Positions 47,930 to 62,300 of a DNA stretch of 64,000 nt are shown here, one piece after another. The position numbers were made by a program, and so were the translations under genes. The notes under the pieces are model-generated. The model worked only from the letters and a program-made list of their open reading frames with translations. It made no database searches and had not been told where the DNA came from. Source of the DNA: Xestospongia bergquistia (Eukaryota > Porifera > Demospongiae > Haplosclerida > Petrosiidae); the NCBI GenBank assembly GCA_963965975.1, contig OZ014423.1:3560301-3624300 (forward strand). The letters are read 5' to 3'. Position 1 is the first letter of the stretch; every line of letters begins with the position of its first letter.

Positions 47930-50900
47930 TGTAGGAGTTGAAGCCTCTTAGATACCGAATATAACATAAGTCAAGTCATTTATGAAACATATAATGTTAA
48001 TATTGAGTCCTACTATTGTGACAAGTAAGTTACACAGAAGAGGATTTCAATTCATTCAGTGACTAAACCTGATAGGCATTTATTGAAAACAAAAGGGAGT
48101 GAAGAGCAGCATCGTTAAAGAAACATTTGAATAAGAATGAAAGGTAAGTCTATTTATAGTTGTAAGACTTTTAGTAACAGATTTAGCTGTTGAAATCATG
48201 AATCAGCAATATCTTCTGTTGTTTAAATCACTTACACATAAAAGCAAATTCTCCATAAAAAGATGGACTTCAACATCACATTGTATGAAAACGTAGGTGC
48301 ATTCTGAAATATATCTACTTTATAATTATCATGTTTGTGTAATTATGTCACATTTCAAGAGCTGTTGATTAGGCTAACATAACAATACATCTTTATTATA
48401 ATATAACAACTATGAATATTATTAAGCCATATAAAAGTGGAGGATATTGTCACATTATTTATCACTTGTTTACTTTTAAGGTTGTTATCTTCATCTGAAG
48501 TGTTTGTTTTTATTGCAGTATTTAATAGCAAATTAAGTGAAGTGAATTTTTGCTACTTAGTAGACAAAGAATCATATTTTCACTTTAGCAACTACAATAT
48601 TAAAATATAATATGATTAATCTTTGAGCCTGCATTAGATTAAAATTTTAAATACTAAATAATCAGCTTATATATTTGTGTCCTGATTTACGAAAATGGAC
48701 CACTTCTGTCAAAAAATTTGTGGCCTGTTTTGTGATAGAAACACTGTTAAAACATATAAAAAAACAGTTTTGCATTCATAATTATATAAAGTAGTTATGC
48801 ATATATAGCAACTGTATGTATACAAAGCTGACATGTTTGAGATGTTTTAACAGTGGTTGGTTCATAAATAGGGTCACAAATGTTTTGACAGAAGTTGTCC
48901 TTTTTTGCTAATCAGGTCACATTTGATGTGACATAATCTAATGTACAGTATATTATGTCACCTAATCTACTGTATACCACACTGTTATACTGATGTCTAT
49001 GGTAATAAGTACATCTCATGACTGGAATTAGATTTAATGATCAGCTAATAACAAATATAATACAACATAATTATAATTGTCCAATACTATTTTGCTGTAT
49101 GATAAAGATTGTGAAGTATATCTATATGTCTAGGAACTTTGTTCATATGATCAATCTTCTAGATTTAGTACAAACAGAGATTTAAACAGAAAGAATAACT
49201 TGTTGACTCACATACCATATATAGCTTTAGTATATGTTTTTATTGCTGTATTTATTACTGACACTAGCAAGCCAAAATTTTGCCTAGCTTTGAAAAATAG
49301 CAGTCATGATTTATACTACTCTTGCCACGTGTGATCATGATTCTGACATTTACACGTGTTCTTCATATATAATCATTTTATAAGGACTAATTGTCACTTC
49401 ATAGTTATTGAGATGTGGTAGTGATCATTACAAGTACATGAAAACATGTTGAATAAAATTGGCAATAGAAGTTGTTTCAAAGTGATGTAATATAATAATA
49501 ATATCTATGAAAATATGCTTGTAATAATGACAGCTATACCACAGATGTGACAATTGACAATAAAGTTTATTGACTATGGATGTGACCTAAATACTATTTG
49601 GTGGCCAGTAACAGTTCTTTATAAGGATAATTGTTGAGTAAAGTCACTTGAAGTTGCAACAGAAAATAGTTCATAATCAAATAACAAAGGGCAAGCAAAT
49701 GATTATAAGAGTTGTTATTATCTGTAAAATGTACATGTGGATACAAAAAACTTTTAGAACATGTAAGAATTAAAATTACTATAACTTCAGAACAAAATAT
49801 ATTTTATTAGACAGACTCAGAGCAAGTAATGTAACCTTTGCCCACAGGGAGTTGTTGGTTAGGAATAACAATGTTTCAAATTAGTACATGCAACAAAAAA
49901 GTGACAAAGACAAGGTTATTCCAATGTAACATTATAGATGTCATAAAGTTAATGATAATGAAAAGTAACAACACTTAATTATAATATTGGTAACTTGTAA
50001 CTATTGATAGTTGCTATTGTTAATCTTAATAAGAGTTTTAGTGATATTATATTTAGCTGTTGAAATCATGATCAGCAATGTCTCCTCTAGTTTAGATCAT
50101 TGAAATATAGAAGCAAATACTCCATAACAAGTTAGACTTCAACACTACAATGTATATGAAAATCTAGGTGTATTCTGAAACATATGTACTTTACAGTTAT
50201 CATAAGCTATCCCATTTGAGTAATTTTGTGTGGTCTTTAGCACCCAAGTGAAAACTTTTAATTTTTTCACTATGAATTTAAAATAACTCATTGTGGTTTG
50301 TGCCAATTGGGTACTAGTTCCACTTTGCACCCAACTGAGAAAATCGAATTTTTTGCTATAAATTTAGACAAGTTATTTCTAAATTCATAGCAATAAATTT
50401 AAAATCACTTTATAATACCAAAATGGTTCTAAATTCAAACAGGACCACACTCATAGCTGTAGGATGAATCATGTATACAGAGACATGTCATTGACATTTT
50501 ATCAAACTTAGTATCACATCATAATGTACTGACTAGTGTTGTTCTAGTTAACTAAAACTAACATATTATAGTAAGATATATTTATTTTCAGTGAACCAAA
50601 ACTAAGATAAAAATTCAAATCCTATTTTAACTAAAACTAAAACTATAATAGTATTTATGAACTAATGCAATAACAAAATATTGTGACAAATTATGTTAAT
50701 AAGTACAACTAAATCTACTACTAAAAAATATTTTGGCTTTATGGCTTCTTAAGGAGGAAAATGTAATTTGCAATTGCATGTGCCTATTTTGTATGTAAGC
50801 TGAAGGCAGCCATCCATTTCTAATTCTTAATTTCATATCTTTCTTTGACATTTTCTGAAATATCCAATTCTACTTCCCAGATTCCAATTCTATTTTCTAT

Positions 50901-51840
50901 CCTTCGATAGAATATTTAACAAGTAATTTCCCCCACTCTAATTGGAAACATATCACTTCGCACCATTCTAAGAGACTGCTTGTGGTTCTATCGCTCCGTA
51001 CTTCGAAGTAGAATATGAAGTTACGAACTAGAATTGGATGTCCACCTTTAACTTCTGTAATTTTGACCTCAAACTTCCTTTAATTAGACCTTTTGAAAGA
51101 CATGTTTCTGTTCTCTTAGTCATATCACAGTTTTGCTTTTCAAGAAGTGGAAATGGAACAAGTTATTAATGTCCAGTCTGGTGAATTTCAGCCTGATTAC
51201 TCTGATCAGTCTGCTGAAAAGCTAACAATAAAACAGGAAGTGTCTTGTGTTGATGATATGAACTGCCACTAAAGCTAATACTAAAACTAAAAACTACCTT
51301 CTGTTAATGGTGCAAACTATTACTAAAATGGTTCTAAGATGTAGTAAAACTAAAACTAGATATGTCCTCAATAAACATGAAAAATACAACTAAAACTAAT
51401 TTACCATTTCACTAACAAAAGAAAAAATAATAACTGAAAGTTGTATGCCTTACTAGAACAACACTAGTACTGACAAATGCTAGAATGATGAGTGTTTCTG
51501 TGTCATGTGTCTAACAAATCATACATAGATTTATTATTATAAATATTGACTTAACAGCTAACCAGATGATTACTTTCTCTCCCTTTTTTCTCTCTCTCTC
51601 CCTCCCTCTCTCTGTCTTTTTCTCTCTAATTGATGACTACAACAGACTATATATAACCTATACTATGCACTGTTATAAATTTAGATATTTTTTGTAGCAC
51701 AACTTTATTATGAAAATTTAGTACAGTTATTGTTTGTGTTGCTAAGTATTAAGACAATACATAATATATCTCTCTTTTCTTTTTTTGTTATACTGTCTTT
51801 TATCTATAATAGTAACAAGCAAATAAAAACATTTTCTAAT
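47930..51840. repeat. Segmental tandem duplication, unit 1
   Basis: Full-length unit of about 3.9 kb: part A (about 47930-50050) and part B (about 50050-51840). It starts at CTCTTAGATACC and contains the 933-bp hAT-type insert and a CT-rich microsatellite near 51590. No gene is supported. A minus-strand frame at 50145-50330 recurs in unit 2 only because the DNA is duplicated. Confidence 0.75.
50534..51466. mobile_element. 933-bp hAT-type element, copy 1
   Basis: Terminal inverted repeats TAGTGTTGTTCTAG at both ends and the 8-bp duplication GTACTGAC on each side (50526-50533 and 51467-51474). The interior is mainly AACTAAAACTAA-like repeat sequence plus a unique core. The core can be read as MEQVINVQSGEFQPDYSDQS (about 51153-51212), which may be a captured or ancestral exon. 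No transposase, so it is non-autonomous. Confidence 0.88.
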
Positions 51841-53750
51841 CTTCTTAAATACCAAGTATAATATAAGTCAAGTCACTTATGAAATATATCACTGCTACAA
51901 TGTTGATATTTGAGTCCTACTATTCTGTTGTTATTTGGCTGTCGAAATCATGAATCAGCAATGTCTCCTCTAGTTTAGATCACTGAAATATAGAAGCAAA
52001 ATGCTCCATAATAAGGTAGACTTCATCACTACAATGTATATGAAAATCTAGGTGTATTCTGAAACATAAGTACTTTACAGTTATTATAAGCTATCCCATT
52101 TGAGTAGTTTTGTGTGGTCTTTAGCACCCAAGTGAAAACTTTTAATTTTTCCACTATGAATTTAAAATAACTCATTGTGTTTTGTGCCAATTGGGTACTA
52201 GTTCCACTTTGCACCCAACTAAGAAAATCAAATTTTTTGTTATAAATTTAGACAAGTTATTTCTAAATTCATAGCAATAAATTTAAAATCACTTTATAAT
52301 ACCAAAATGGGTTCTAAATTTAAGCAGGACCATACTCATACCTGTAGGATGGAATGATCTATACAGAGACATGTCAATGACGTTTTGTCAAACTTAGTAT
52401 CACATCATAATGTACTGACTAGTGTTGTTCTAGTTAACTAAAACTAACATATTATAGTAAGATATATTTATTTTCAGTGAACCAAAACTAAGATAAAAAT
52501 TCAAATCCTATTTTAACTAAAACTAAAACTATAATAGTATTTATGAACTAATGCAATAACAAAATATTGTGACAAATTATGTTAATAAGTACAACTAAAT
52601 CTACTACTAAAAAATATTTTGGCTTTATGGCTTCTTAAGGAGGAAAATGTAATTTGCAATTGCATGTGCCTATTTTGTATGTAAGCTGAAGGCAGCCATC
52701 CATTTCTACTTCTTTATTTCATATTCTTCTTTGAAGTTTTTAAATTCTTCTTTGCAGACTCCCAAAAAATTCCAATTCTATTTTCAATCCTTCGATAGAA
52801 TATTTAACAACTAAATCCCCCCACTCTAATTGGAAGCATATCACTTCGCACCATTCTAAGAGACGGCTCGTGGTTCTATCGCTCTGTGCTACACTTCATT
52901 GAGCGATGGAAAATAGAATTGGAATTGTAATATTTTTTGGAAAACTTCAAAGCAGAATATGAAATTACGAACTAGAATTGGATGTCCGCCTTCAGCTTCC
53001 GTAATGTTGACCTAAAACTTCATTTTGACCTTTTGAAGAGCATGTTCTTTTAGTCATATCACAGTTTTGCTTTTCAAGAAGTGGAAATGGAACAAGTTAT
53101 TGAAGTCCAGTCTGGTGAATTTCAGGCTGATGGCTCTGATCAGTCTGCTGAAAAGCTAATAATAAAAATGGAAGTACCTTGTGTTGATGGTGTGAACTGC
53201 CACTAAAGCTAATACTAAAACTAAAAACTACCTTCTGTTCATGGTGCAAACTATTACTAAAAGTAAAACATGGTTCTAAGACGTACTAAAACTAAAACTA
53301 TGTATGTCTTCAGTAAAAACATGAAAACTACAACTAAACTAACAGAAGAAAAATCTATGAGTAAAAGTTGTATGCCTCACTAGAACAACACTAGTACTGA
53401 CAAATGCTAGAATGATGAGTGTTTCTGTGTCATGTGTCTAACAAATCATACATAGATTTATAATTATAAATATTGACTTAACAGCTAACCAGATGATTGC
53501 TTTCTCTCCCTTTTCTCTCTCTCTCTCTCTGTCCTCTCTCTTTTTCTCTCTAACTAATGGCTACAACAGACTATATATAACCTATACTATGCACTGTTAT
53601 AAATTTATATATTTTTTGTAGTACCACTTTACTATGAAAATTTAGTACAGTTATTTTTTTGTGTTGCTAAGTATTAAGTCAATACATAATATCTCTCTCT
53701 TTTTTTGGTTATACTGCTTTATCTCTAATAGTAACAAGTATTTTCTAACC
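51841..53750. repeat. Segmental tandem duplication, unit 2
   Basis: Similar to unit 1 part B (about 90 percent by eye) preceded by only the first bases of part A, so most of part A is deleted. It carries hAT-type copy 2 and a CT-rich run near 53515. Confidence 0.75.
52420..53393. mobile_element. 974-bp hAT-type element, copy 2
   Basis: Same element, same terminal repeats and same GTACTGAC duplication (52412-52419 and 53394-53401) as copy 1. The shared target duplication shows that the insertion came before the segment was duplicated. The core reads MEQVIEVQSGEFQADGSDQS, with replacements against copy 1. Confidence 0.88.
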
Positions 53751-55511
53751 CTCTTAGATACCAAGTATGACATAAGTTAAGTCACTTATTGATATTTGAG
53801 TCCTACTATTTTGTTGTACATGTAGGCTACACAAAAGAGGATTCTCTTCATAAAGTGAATAAACCTGATAGAGATTTGATGAGAATAAAAGTAAAGAGAA
53901 GAGTCCTTAAAGAAACATTAGAACAAGACTAGAAGGTGGGTGTTTAATATCTACTGCTAGTCCTTCAACATTACAATGTATATGAAAACATACCTACTTC
54001 TCAGATCTGTTGATTAGGCTAACATAACAAGATTTGTTAATTGGAATATAGCAGCTATGAATATTATTATCTATGTGAGAGGTAGCTGTACATTATTTAT
54101 TACTTAAGTTTGTTATCTTTATCTGGAGTACTTGCTTTCATTTCATTAGAATTCATTCTTTCAATAAAAACTAATTAGTAGTTGAAGAATTAAAACATTT
54201 TTACTATAACAATTATAATAATTTAGTGATTTACTAATAATAAATACAATACAGCATAATTATAGTTGTACTTTACAATGCTTTAGTTGTATGATAAAGA
54301 CTGTGAAGTATATCTATTTGTTTAGGAACTTTCATATAATCAATCTTCTAGATGTACGGCAAGAGAAATAGAGATTCATACAGATGAGAAAATTTTTCTA
54401 TTTTACTATGGTACATACCGTATATAGCTTTAGCATACATTTTATTGTTCCTGACACTAGGAAGCAACAAATTTTTTGAGCTTAAAAAGGAGAAATCATG
54501 ATTTATACTGCTCTTATATCATGTCATGATGAGCCTGACATTTACATGTGTTCTCCATATCCAACTAATTGTCACCTCAGTTATTGAGATGTCATTGAAA
54601 CTACATGAAAACATGACAAATAGAATTGGCAACAGAGGTTGTTTCAAACTGATGTAATATCATAACATCTATGAAAATATGCAAGATATGAAGTAAGCTT
54701 GTTAGTAATGTTCATTAAGGATATTTGTTAAGTTATTTGGTGTTGCAACAGAAAATAGCTTACAGTCAAATGACAAAGGGCAAGCAAATGATTATGAGAT
54801 GTTATCATCTGTACATGTGGATACAAAGACCTTTTTGAACACGTAAGAATTAAAATTACTAAAAACTAAAAACAATTTTATTAATAGACGGACAGACTCA
54901 GTGCTAATCTTTGTCCACACAGAGTTACATGTGAGGATTAACACTGTTTCAAATTGGTACATGTAACAAAAGTGACAAAGATATAGTTATTAAGGCTGTT
55001 AGAAAAATAAAAACACTAATTAACTAATTGTACAACTTATAGATCAATTTCTATATTAGCAATAGAACTATCTTATTAAAATCAATGGTACATCCCAGTG
55101 CATCTTCTGGTGTGTGGTCTTTAGCACTCAAAGTGAAAAAATTTAATGTTATTGCTATGAATTTAAAAACAACTCATTATTTTATTGCCAAGTGGTTTGT
55201 AGATCTGACCTGGCACCAAACTGAACCAACTGGATTTTAATTTAGATGAGTTCTTTGTAAATTTAAAGTAATAAAATTAATGTCACTTTGGTGGAAGTGG
55301 GTATTGAATTCAACCAGGACCAGACTCATAGTTGTAGGATAAATCATGTGCACTAAGACATGTCATTGATTTTTATGAACTTTAGCATCACATCATAATA
55401 TACAGACAAACACTAGAATGGGATAATGTGTATGTGTGTGAGTGATCATAAATAGATTTATAATTATAAATACAGCTAACTTAATTATTACTTCTCTCTC
55501 TGTCTCTCTTT

Positions 55512-55566
<55 letters not shown>

Positions 55567-55860
55567 ACTCTAGGTTGTTACTCAGTTTTACATATCTCCA
55601 TAGTAGTAAAGCAGAAATATATAGAGAGTATAGAATGTATTTTAGCTGAAACATATATTAGTAATACTAAACACTCAGTTGTAACAAAGTTTAAGCAAGA
55701 CCATATACTTTTGTAAATTTAGAAGGTCTTAGTATGAATTATCTTTAGTATAGTTGATTGTTGTGTGTGTTTTGGTAAGTATTAAGACCATAGATAATAA
55801 GCCTCTCTCTCCTTTTAATAATTTTGTTATACTGTCTTGTCTCTCTAATAAAGATGATAA
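53751..55860. repeat. Segmental tandem duplication, unit 3
   Basis: More diverged copy with part A and a shortened part B (the stretch GTGTGGTCTTTAGCAC is kept near 55113). The hAT-type element is absent at the expected place near 55400, where flanking sequence runs through (ATACAGACAAACACTAGAATG). Confidence 0.7.
55490..55572. repeat. (CT)n microsatellite
   Basis: Nearly pure CT run of about 80 bp, in the position where units 1 and 2 have shorter, mixed CT runs. Confidence 0.9.
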
Positions 55861-57760
55861 AAAGCTCAAATGTAATGAACTTATTATCATTGATTATTAA
55901 TTCAGTCATTGCATTTTTTCATTTTCCTTTGCTCTTTTTGAGTTTACAGTAAACACAATGAATGGATGTTATAAATATCCTCTATTGATGTACCAAATAA
56001 CATTTTTTGAATGAACATGTTCTGAAATTATATTTTCATAAATATATAAAACAAATCTCAATTATTTTTATTTAATTTTTTATCCTAATCATTATCATTT
56101 TTAAAGTATCTCATATATTCAAAGACATCAGTCATAAACTAGTAGTCTTGACATTATCTTTGATAACTGTAATACTATTAAGAATGTTTATAGACATATG
56201 TACTTGTAAAACCTCTGTAGGGGAGGGTAGTACTACCATGTAGTAATTTGTGCGTATAAATAAAACCACCATAACATACCATTGATAAAAGCCATGAATA
56301 TATTCACTTGTATTGTTGTGTAAATGAAGTGAGGAAGACCCAGTATTTTGTAAAACATCAAGTTCCACCCATTTCGCATGATGCTATCATGTGATAATAA
56401 CTTATATAATATATACACGAAACACTTTTGCAAAGACATTGACAAGGAAGGCTCCGAAACAAACAGTGTCTATGACTTAGTTGATGTAAGTAAATAAAGT
56501 GTTATTGTTATTGTTAACTGTGTTGCTACTTAGACAAAAATATAAATTAAAATATTATGTTATGTTTATATACATACTGCATGTGTCAGCATGCAGGTGC
56601 TTCTTGTGTAGTCAGCCCCTCTCCCAGTGGTACATAATGGAGAGTTTGGTCAGTAATTCTTGTTTATAGAAATACTTTGGTAAGCAATCAGTGGCAATGC
56701 ATGACCCCTAACGTCTTCAAAGTTGCTGACTCAACATAAAATTTGCATAGCAATAACTAACAATTTATTCATGCAGCAGCTTTTTATTTATAGGCTATAC
56801 ACCAAGATTGTGGTAGTATGTTATTATTACATTGATTATTGCATGCGTAGATCAGAGCTGCATAAACTACACAAGCTTGTTGGAATGATCTGAGATCAGC
56901 ATGTTTTGGCAAGCTATTATCTAAATCTCGCTTTAAAATACGTACCTAAGGTGCTGCGTTTCCACCCTTCTGTCTGTTATGATTACGGCGCCCCATACAT
57001 CTTGACTTGTCTCCGTACGACTGTGGTTTCGTGTCGCCTGATGTTTCTGTCAGGAGTCTATCAATAGATCTATAATATAAAAACAAAACGTGTTATTAAA
57101 GGCTCACCGTAATTTTGACTGTCCCACTGAGCTGCAGTACGACAGTACTATACGCTTTTTCAATGTTGTTAGTCAGCAAATTAACAAAGAAAACAATGGG
57201 AAGTGTTCCCTAAACTCTAAATGTACTCTTAGCGTAGGAATTAATATCGTCGTAAAAAAAAAAAAAATACAATATAAATGTAGGAAAAATAGAGTAATGG
57301 CCGTATTAGCAATCTTTTTCTCCAATCACAGCAGGTCCTTTATTACACCACTCAGAAATACGTTAATAAATATGTGTGGCTTTGTAATGATTTAACCCTT
57401 TGACTACTTCATAGCGACACAATAGCACCCCATATTCATAACACATACATAATTATAATTCATACATAGATTAATGATGATAGACACATGTGATAAGCAA
57501 AAAACATTAGATTTATTTGTGATACAAAATCTGGAACATATATATAGTGTTTGAAAACGACCATTATGAATGAGTTTCAACAGAGTTCTTGGAAAATAGT
57601 ATACTGTAGGAATCCTCCATCAGCTATGGCGTAAATCCTTTTGCCACAATGTTCGATTGTCAACAATGGTTAACTGTAGTGGTGATAGAAACTTCTTTGA
57701 TGCTCTACTTTACACTCTAAGGTGCTAGGAAGACTAAATCTATGACTTCACAAAGAGCAG
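55861..57760. other. Stretch without a supported gene
   Basis: Minus-strand open frames at 56132-56445 overlap one another and lack motifs. A slightly less AT-rich patch at about 56930-57060 has no recognisable content. An A-run lies at 57255-57267. Confidence 0.35.
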
Positions 57761-57763
57761 ATC

Positions 57764-58093
57764 TTGTCCGTTAAAACTGTACTTGATGGAAACGTACTCC
57801 GTGTGATTAACCAATCGGTTTTGAAAACACTTTGTGTTTCCTTCAAGTCTTTCCCATTCATGATGATTCACAAGCTAGGTCTTGTTGGCACTCAGAAGAA
57901 CTGTTCTGTGTTGATAATAAGTCCTTTAGTAGCTCTAATGATGAATCAAGCAGCTATTCGCGCCAATCACTTTGGACCTCAATTGCGTGTATCACTGTTT
58001 TTACTTGCACCAAATCTCTGCACAAAGGACAATCTCGACGGTTTGATAGACTCGCGTAATGAGGAAGCGTCATCAACTCCTGTTGGATTATGA
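57764..58093 (+). pseudogene. RecQ-like helicase fragment
   Basis: The reading includes LGLVGTQKNCSVLIISPLVA then LMMNQ, matching helicase motif Ia of RecQ-family ATPases (SVLIISPLVALMxDQ type). The part just upstream (LKTLCVSFKSFPFMMIHK) sits where the Walker A motif GKSLCFQ should be, but the glycine-lysine is gone. Sequence after the motif no longer resembles a helicase. At about 110 codons it is a scrap of a domain, possibly carried by a Helitron-like or host gene duplication. Confidence 0.5.
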
Positions 58094-58159
58094 TGTCATT
58101 ATTTGCAATAATACGCGCATGAGCAAGCAGTAGTTACCTTTTCTTTCGCCGGATGCCTA

Positions 58160-59368
58160 ATATGGGGCTAGTCTGTTTAGCAAATTAAAGATCAATAATA
58201 CTGTTAATATTGTTTTAAATATTAATAAAATGTATGCTGGCAACATTACCAAATACCCCTAAGCCAATATGAATTAGCCTAGGTTTTTAGGAAAGTTTTA
58301 GTGTGGGGTAAGGAAACCTTTAACACAATAAACCCACTGTAATTTTTTCTGAAAAAAATTTATTCTGGGAAATGCTATTTTAGTAGTCAAGTATTGATTA
58401 TTAGAGTCAAAATATTTCCAAATAAGGACATTGACCCTGTACATGATATCAGCCCTACCCATAGCTTACATCTTAACATCATGTGATAAGAATTACCATA
58501 TTAGGAGATATCTCTAGAAGTTACTTAATAAGTAGTATTATGTGTAAAAATATGTTACTTTTTATGACATTTGATTGGAGAGGAAGTACATCCCTAGGTA
58601 TATAACTGAGCATATTTTAGATAATCAGATTTACTCCTGTCCACAAACTACCACATTACACAGTGAAAGGTAGTCTATTTTCTTGATTCAAGAAAAGGTT
58701 ATGTGCACTAGATTAAAATCTTTACAAATAAAAAAATATTATTACCACTGTAACATTTATAACTATTTTAGACTTGGCAAGAAATATGTGGATGGTGTGT
58801 CATATTATTTACATCCAATACAAGTAGAAACATACAGTATATTACTATTAGTGTATTGCTTGTCTATGTGTTAGATTTATGAACATTAATGCTGATGATA
58901 CCACAAACAGCACAAGGTTCATCCCCAGAGTCCAACTTGCTAAACTCATTAGCGAGTGTGTGACTAGGGATGAGACCAAAACAGCACACCCTAAATTATA
59001 ACTCATCAGATTACTTTCTGCCTAAAGGAGTGGTAATCTAGAGACGTCTGATAGGATGATGACATCAACAACAGTTACAAAGATAGTGAAATTGACAATG
59101 TAAATCCAGGTCATAGATATTTACCCTTTTAAGTATCAGTTTGAAATGATAAATGGTGTTGTCACGATCGTAATATATACCATTTTACAGTGGTCATAAA
59201 TTGTGATCATGTGATTTACTTTTTTTCTTATACCAAGAACTATATTACAAGACATTAATATATATAGTATAACTGATATATGTACATTTATATCTATTGT
59301 TCTATATATTTGAGGATTAGATTGAGTTTAGTAGTATTAAGAGCCATGAGCAGCCAGCCCTCCTGGAA
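58160..59368. other. Upstream region of the ankyrin gene, no other gene seen
   Basis: AT-rich, with no exon supported except a weak open frame at 58683-58874. The promoter of the ankyrin gene presumably lies here, but no clear core promoter motif can be pointed to. Confidence 0.35.
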
Positions 59369-62300
59369 ATGGCAACTGAACTTTCAAAGAGAATTGTAAG
59401 TTTATTAGTAAATATATATGTATTTAACGTGTTAGTGTATAATCAAAACATTACATATTATTGTTAATTATGGTAGTACTTAGTATGTCGATATAAGTAT
59501 AAAAAATGGATGTAACATTCAATTACATTGTTAATTATATTGTCAAAATTGATACCTGTTAAAGTTGTCTAATTGGTTTATTTCAGCACATATATAAAAT
59601 TATCTATTTTTTACAGCTAGTAATTTTTGGATAATGTTATAAAGTATTACTAAAGTAGAGAACTAGGAACTAGCTAAACAGTCAAATTGTTCCTCGTCTG
59701 TTCTTCTTTTTACATATTAGTAAAATATTGTGTGAGGTTTTGGTATTTTGATAGGAAAGAGTTCTTGGGAACAGCTGACTATACAGCTTCTTTATAACTC
59801 AAAGTGTTCATCATTTGAGAGTTACATACAAATTGTAGCCTTTTATTTGAGTGACATTTATCTGATTATCTGTGATAATTTTTTCACACTATTAAGATTC
59901 ATTAATTTATAACTTACATGTCATAATTAACCACATGGTAATACTATTAGTTGTGTAAACAATGGTTGTATCTACTATCATTTTATTGATCTGTCTCTAT
60001 GTGTTCCTAGTACTCACATTATTAGTTGAATAATGACTAGTTATTATTATTACTTGTCATATAACATGAGAAATAAACAGTAGCAACAAAAGAGTAGAAG
60101 AAAATGCTTAAACTGTTTATTATTAGTCAGTGTAGTCTTGAATTTGTATAGTCTAATTATCTTTGTTAGTTATATACATAATCCCAATTATTACATTCTT
60201 TTCTTGTTACATAAAATATTATTACATAAATATTATCACTTTGTGTCTCATAATTATAATACATATAGTTGTGTATATTTACTATTTTGAAATGTAATGA
60301 CTTTTCTTATTACATAGTATAAGGATTAAGAACTTTGGGAATCATCTAGAGATGGAAATTCAGACAAAGTGAAGCAGTTACTCCAAAATGGAGCAAACTT
60401 CAAATGTCGTTATCATGATGTAAGATCTTATTAGCTTATTATATAGTCTGTTATTATTTGTGTCTTCTAATTTAAGTAATTATTTTAAAATATGTAGATT
60501 TAATTAGTATTAGTTGTTCTTAGCAGTGTTTGTATTGTGTATACATAGATATGTAATTAAATGTATTTCAAAATTGAAACATCTTTCTTCATCATATAGG
60601 ATACAAGGACTAGACATACACCACCTCCTATAACACCTCATACTATAGCTTATGTTAATGGTCATGACAAAATAGTAGGTCTTCTTGAAAATGCAGGAGC
60701 TACTCCTGATTATGTAAGTGTATACAAGTATAGTATGTAGGTGATGTCAATATTTATAATTACTAGAATACTTGTTTGTTATATTGATATCATGTACATG
60801 TACATACTTGTATACTACATGAAAATGTCTCCTAGTTATTATCAAGTCCTAATACACATATCAATACATATATTGTTTATGTCTAGTTTTCTCCATACTA
60901 CCTTTCTTATTACTAGCTACTAACTATAGCATTAGTTTAAAGCATATTATATCACACTAATGTACAGCATACAGTGTCAATAACTGTCTTCATATAAATA
61001 ACATTTATGAATCACAGATTGACTAAACAATTATGTGCCACGGCAGCCACAATTACGTGTAACAGCAGCCACACCCAGATTCATTCCTCACAAACATTTT
61101 ATTTTAAAGTATAGCTATAATACTACTAACTTTAAAATTATAGTGGGGTACACAGTAAACATGCTTTGTTACCTTATCTTACATCTTGCTAGAAAACTAA
61201 ATTTATACCACACCAATACTAAGAGCTGTTCATAACACAGACACAATATTCATTTTAATAGAGATCCTATCATTCCATCTACATTTAAAATAATATGTAG
61301 TCATCTTTGAGATTTAGTACAAAGTATTCAGTAAAGCTGATAGACTTGTGTCAAACATTTATACAATAATTATTAGAAAAATACATGTACATATAAAGAA
61401 CTGGGAAATTAAATAGTGGTTTGTTGTATTAGTTACAATTATATGTAATTAAACTCAACACTTGTATATACTGTTGTATTTATTATGATGTATATTATCT
61501 GTATTTACTTGTTATTATTTATTAGAATGAAATTATGTTAGCAGCTGCTAAAAGAGGCCTAATACATATTGTAAAACAAACTATTCAAAATGGAGTGAAT
61601 GTAAATTGTCAGGACAAAGATGAAGTAAGTTATCCTCTTATAATAATAAATGATTGTTTACTAGTAATAGATAGTTTTATTGTCACTAATTTAATGATTA
61701 CAAGTTTGTGGAAACAATTCTGTTATGTAAAGTCAAATATTTTGATTGTTATAAAATCCTATAGTGTTATACTGATATGATGACATTGTCATCTAGGAAT
61801 TTTGATGAATAATGTACTAAGACATTATAATTTTTTCTATAGATATCAGTAGTTTCAGCCACAATGCACAGTTAAATTTAAATGTTTGTTAATTCTTCAA
61901 TGAACAAACCAGTTTTAACAATATATATGTCATTGAAGTTTTGGTATTTTGATAGGAAAGAGTTCTTGGGAACAGCTGACTATACAGCTTCTTTATAACT
62001 CAAAGTGTTCATCATTTGAGAGTTACTTAGAAATTGTAGCCTTTTATTTGAGTGATATTTATCTGATTATCTGTGATAATTTTTTCACACTATTAAGATT
62101 CATTAATTTATAACTTACATGTCATAATTAACCACATGGTAATACTATTAGTTGTGTAAACAATGGTTGTATCTACTATTATTTTATTGATCTGTCTCTA
62201 TGTGTTCCTAGTACTCACATTATTAGTTGAATAATGACTAGTTATTATTATTACTTGTCATATAACATGAGAAATAAACAGTAGCAATAAAAGAGTAGAA

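Noticed and set aside
50145-52214. Pair of matching 61-codon minus-strand frames (50145-50330 and 52029-52214)
   Set aside because: They match because the segments are duplicated; there is no start context, motif or exon border.
60741-60923. Plus-strand frame rich in Ile and Tyr, recurring at 62946-63128
   Set aside because: It lies in the intron of each duplicated ankyrin cassette; the recurrence comes from the 2.2-kb duplication.
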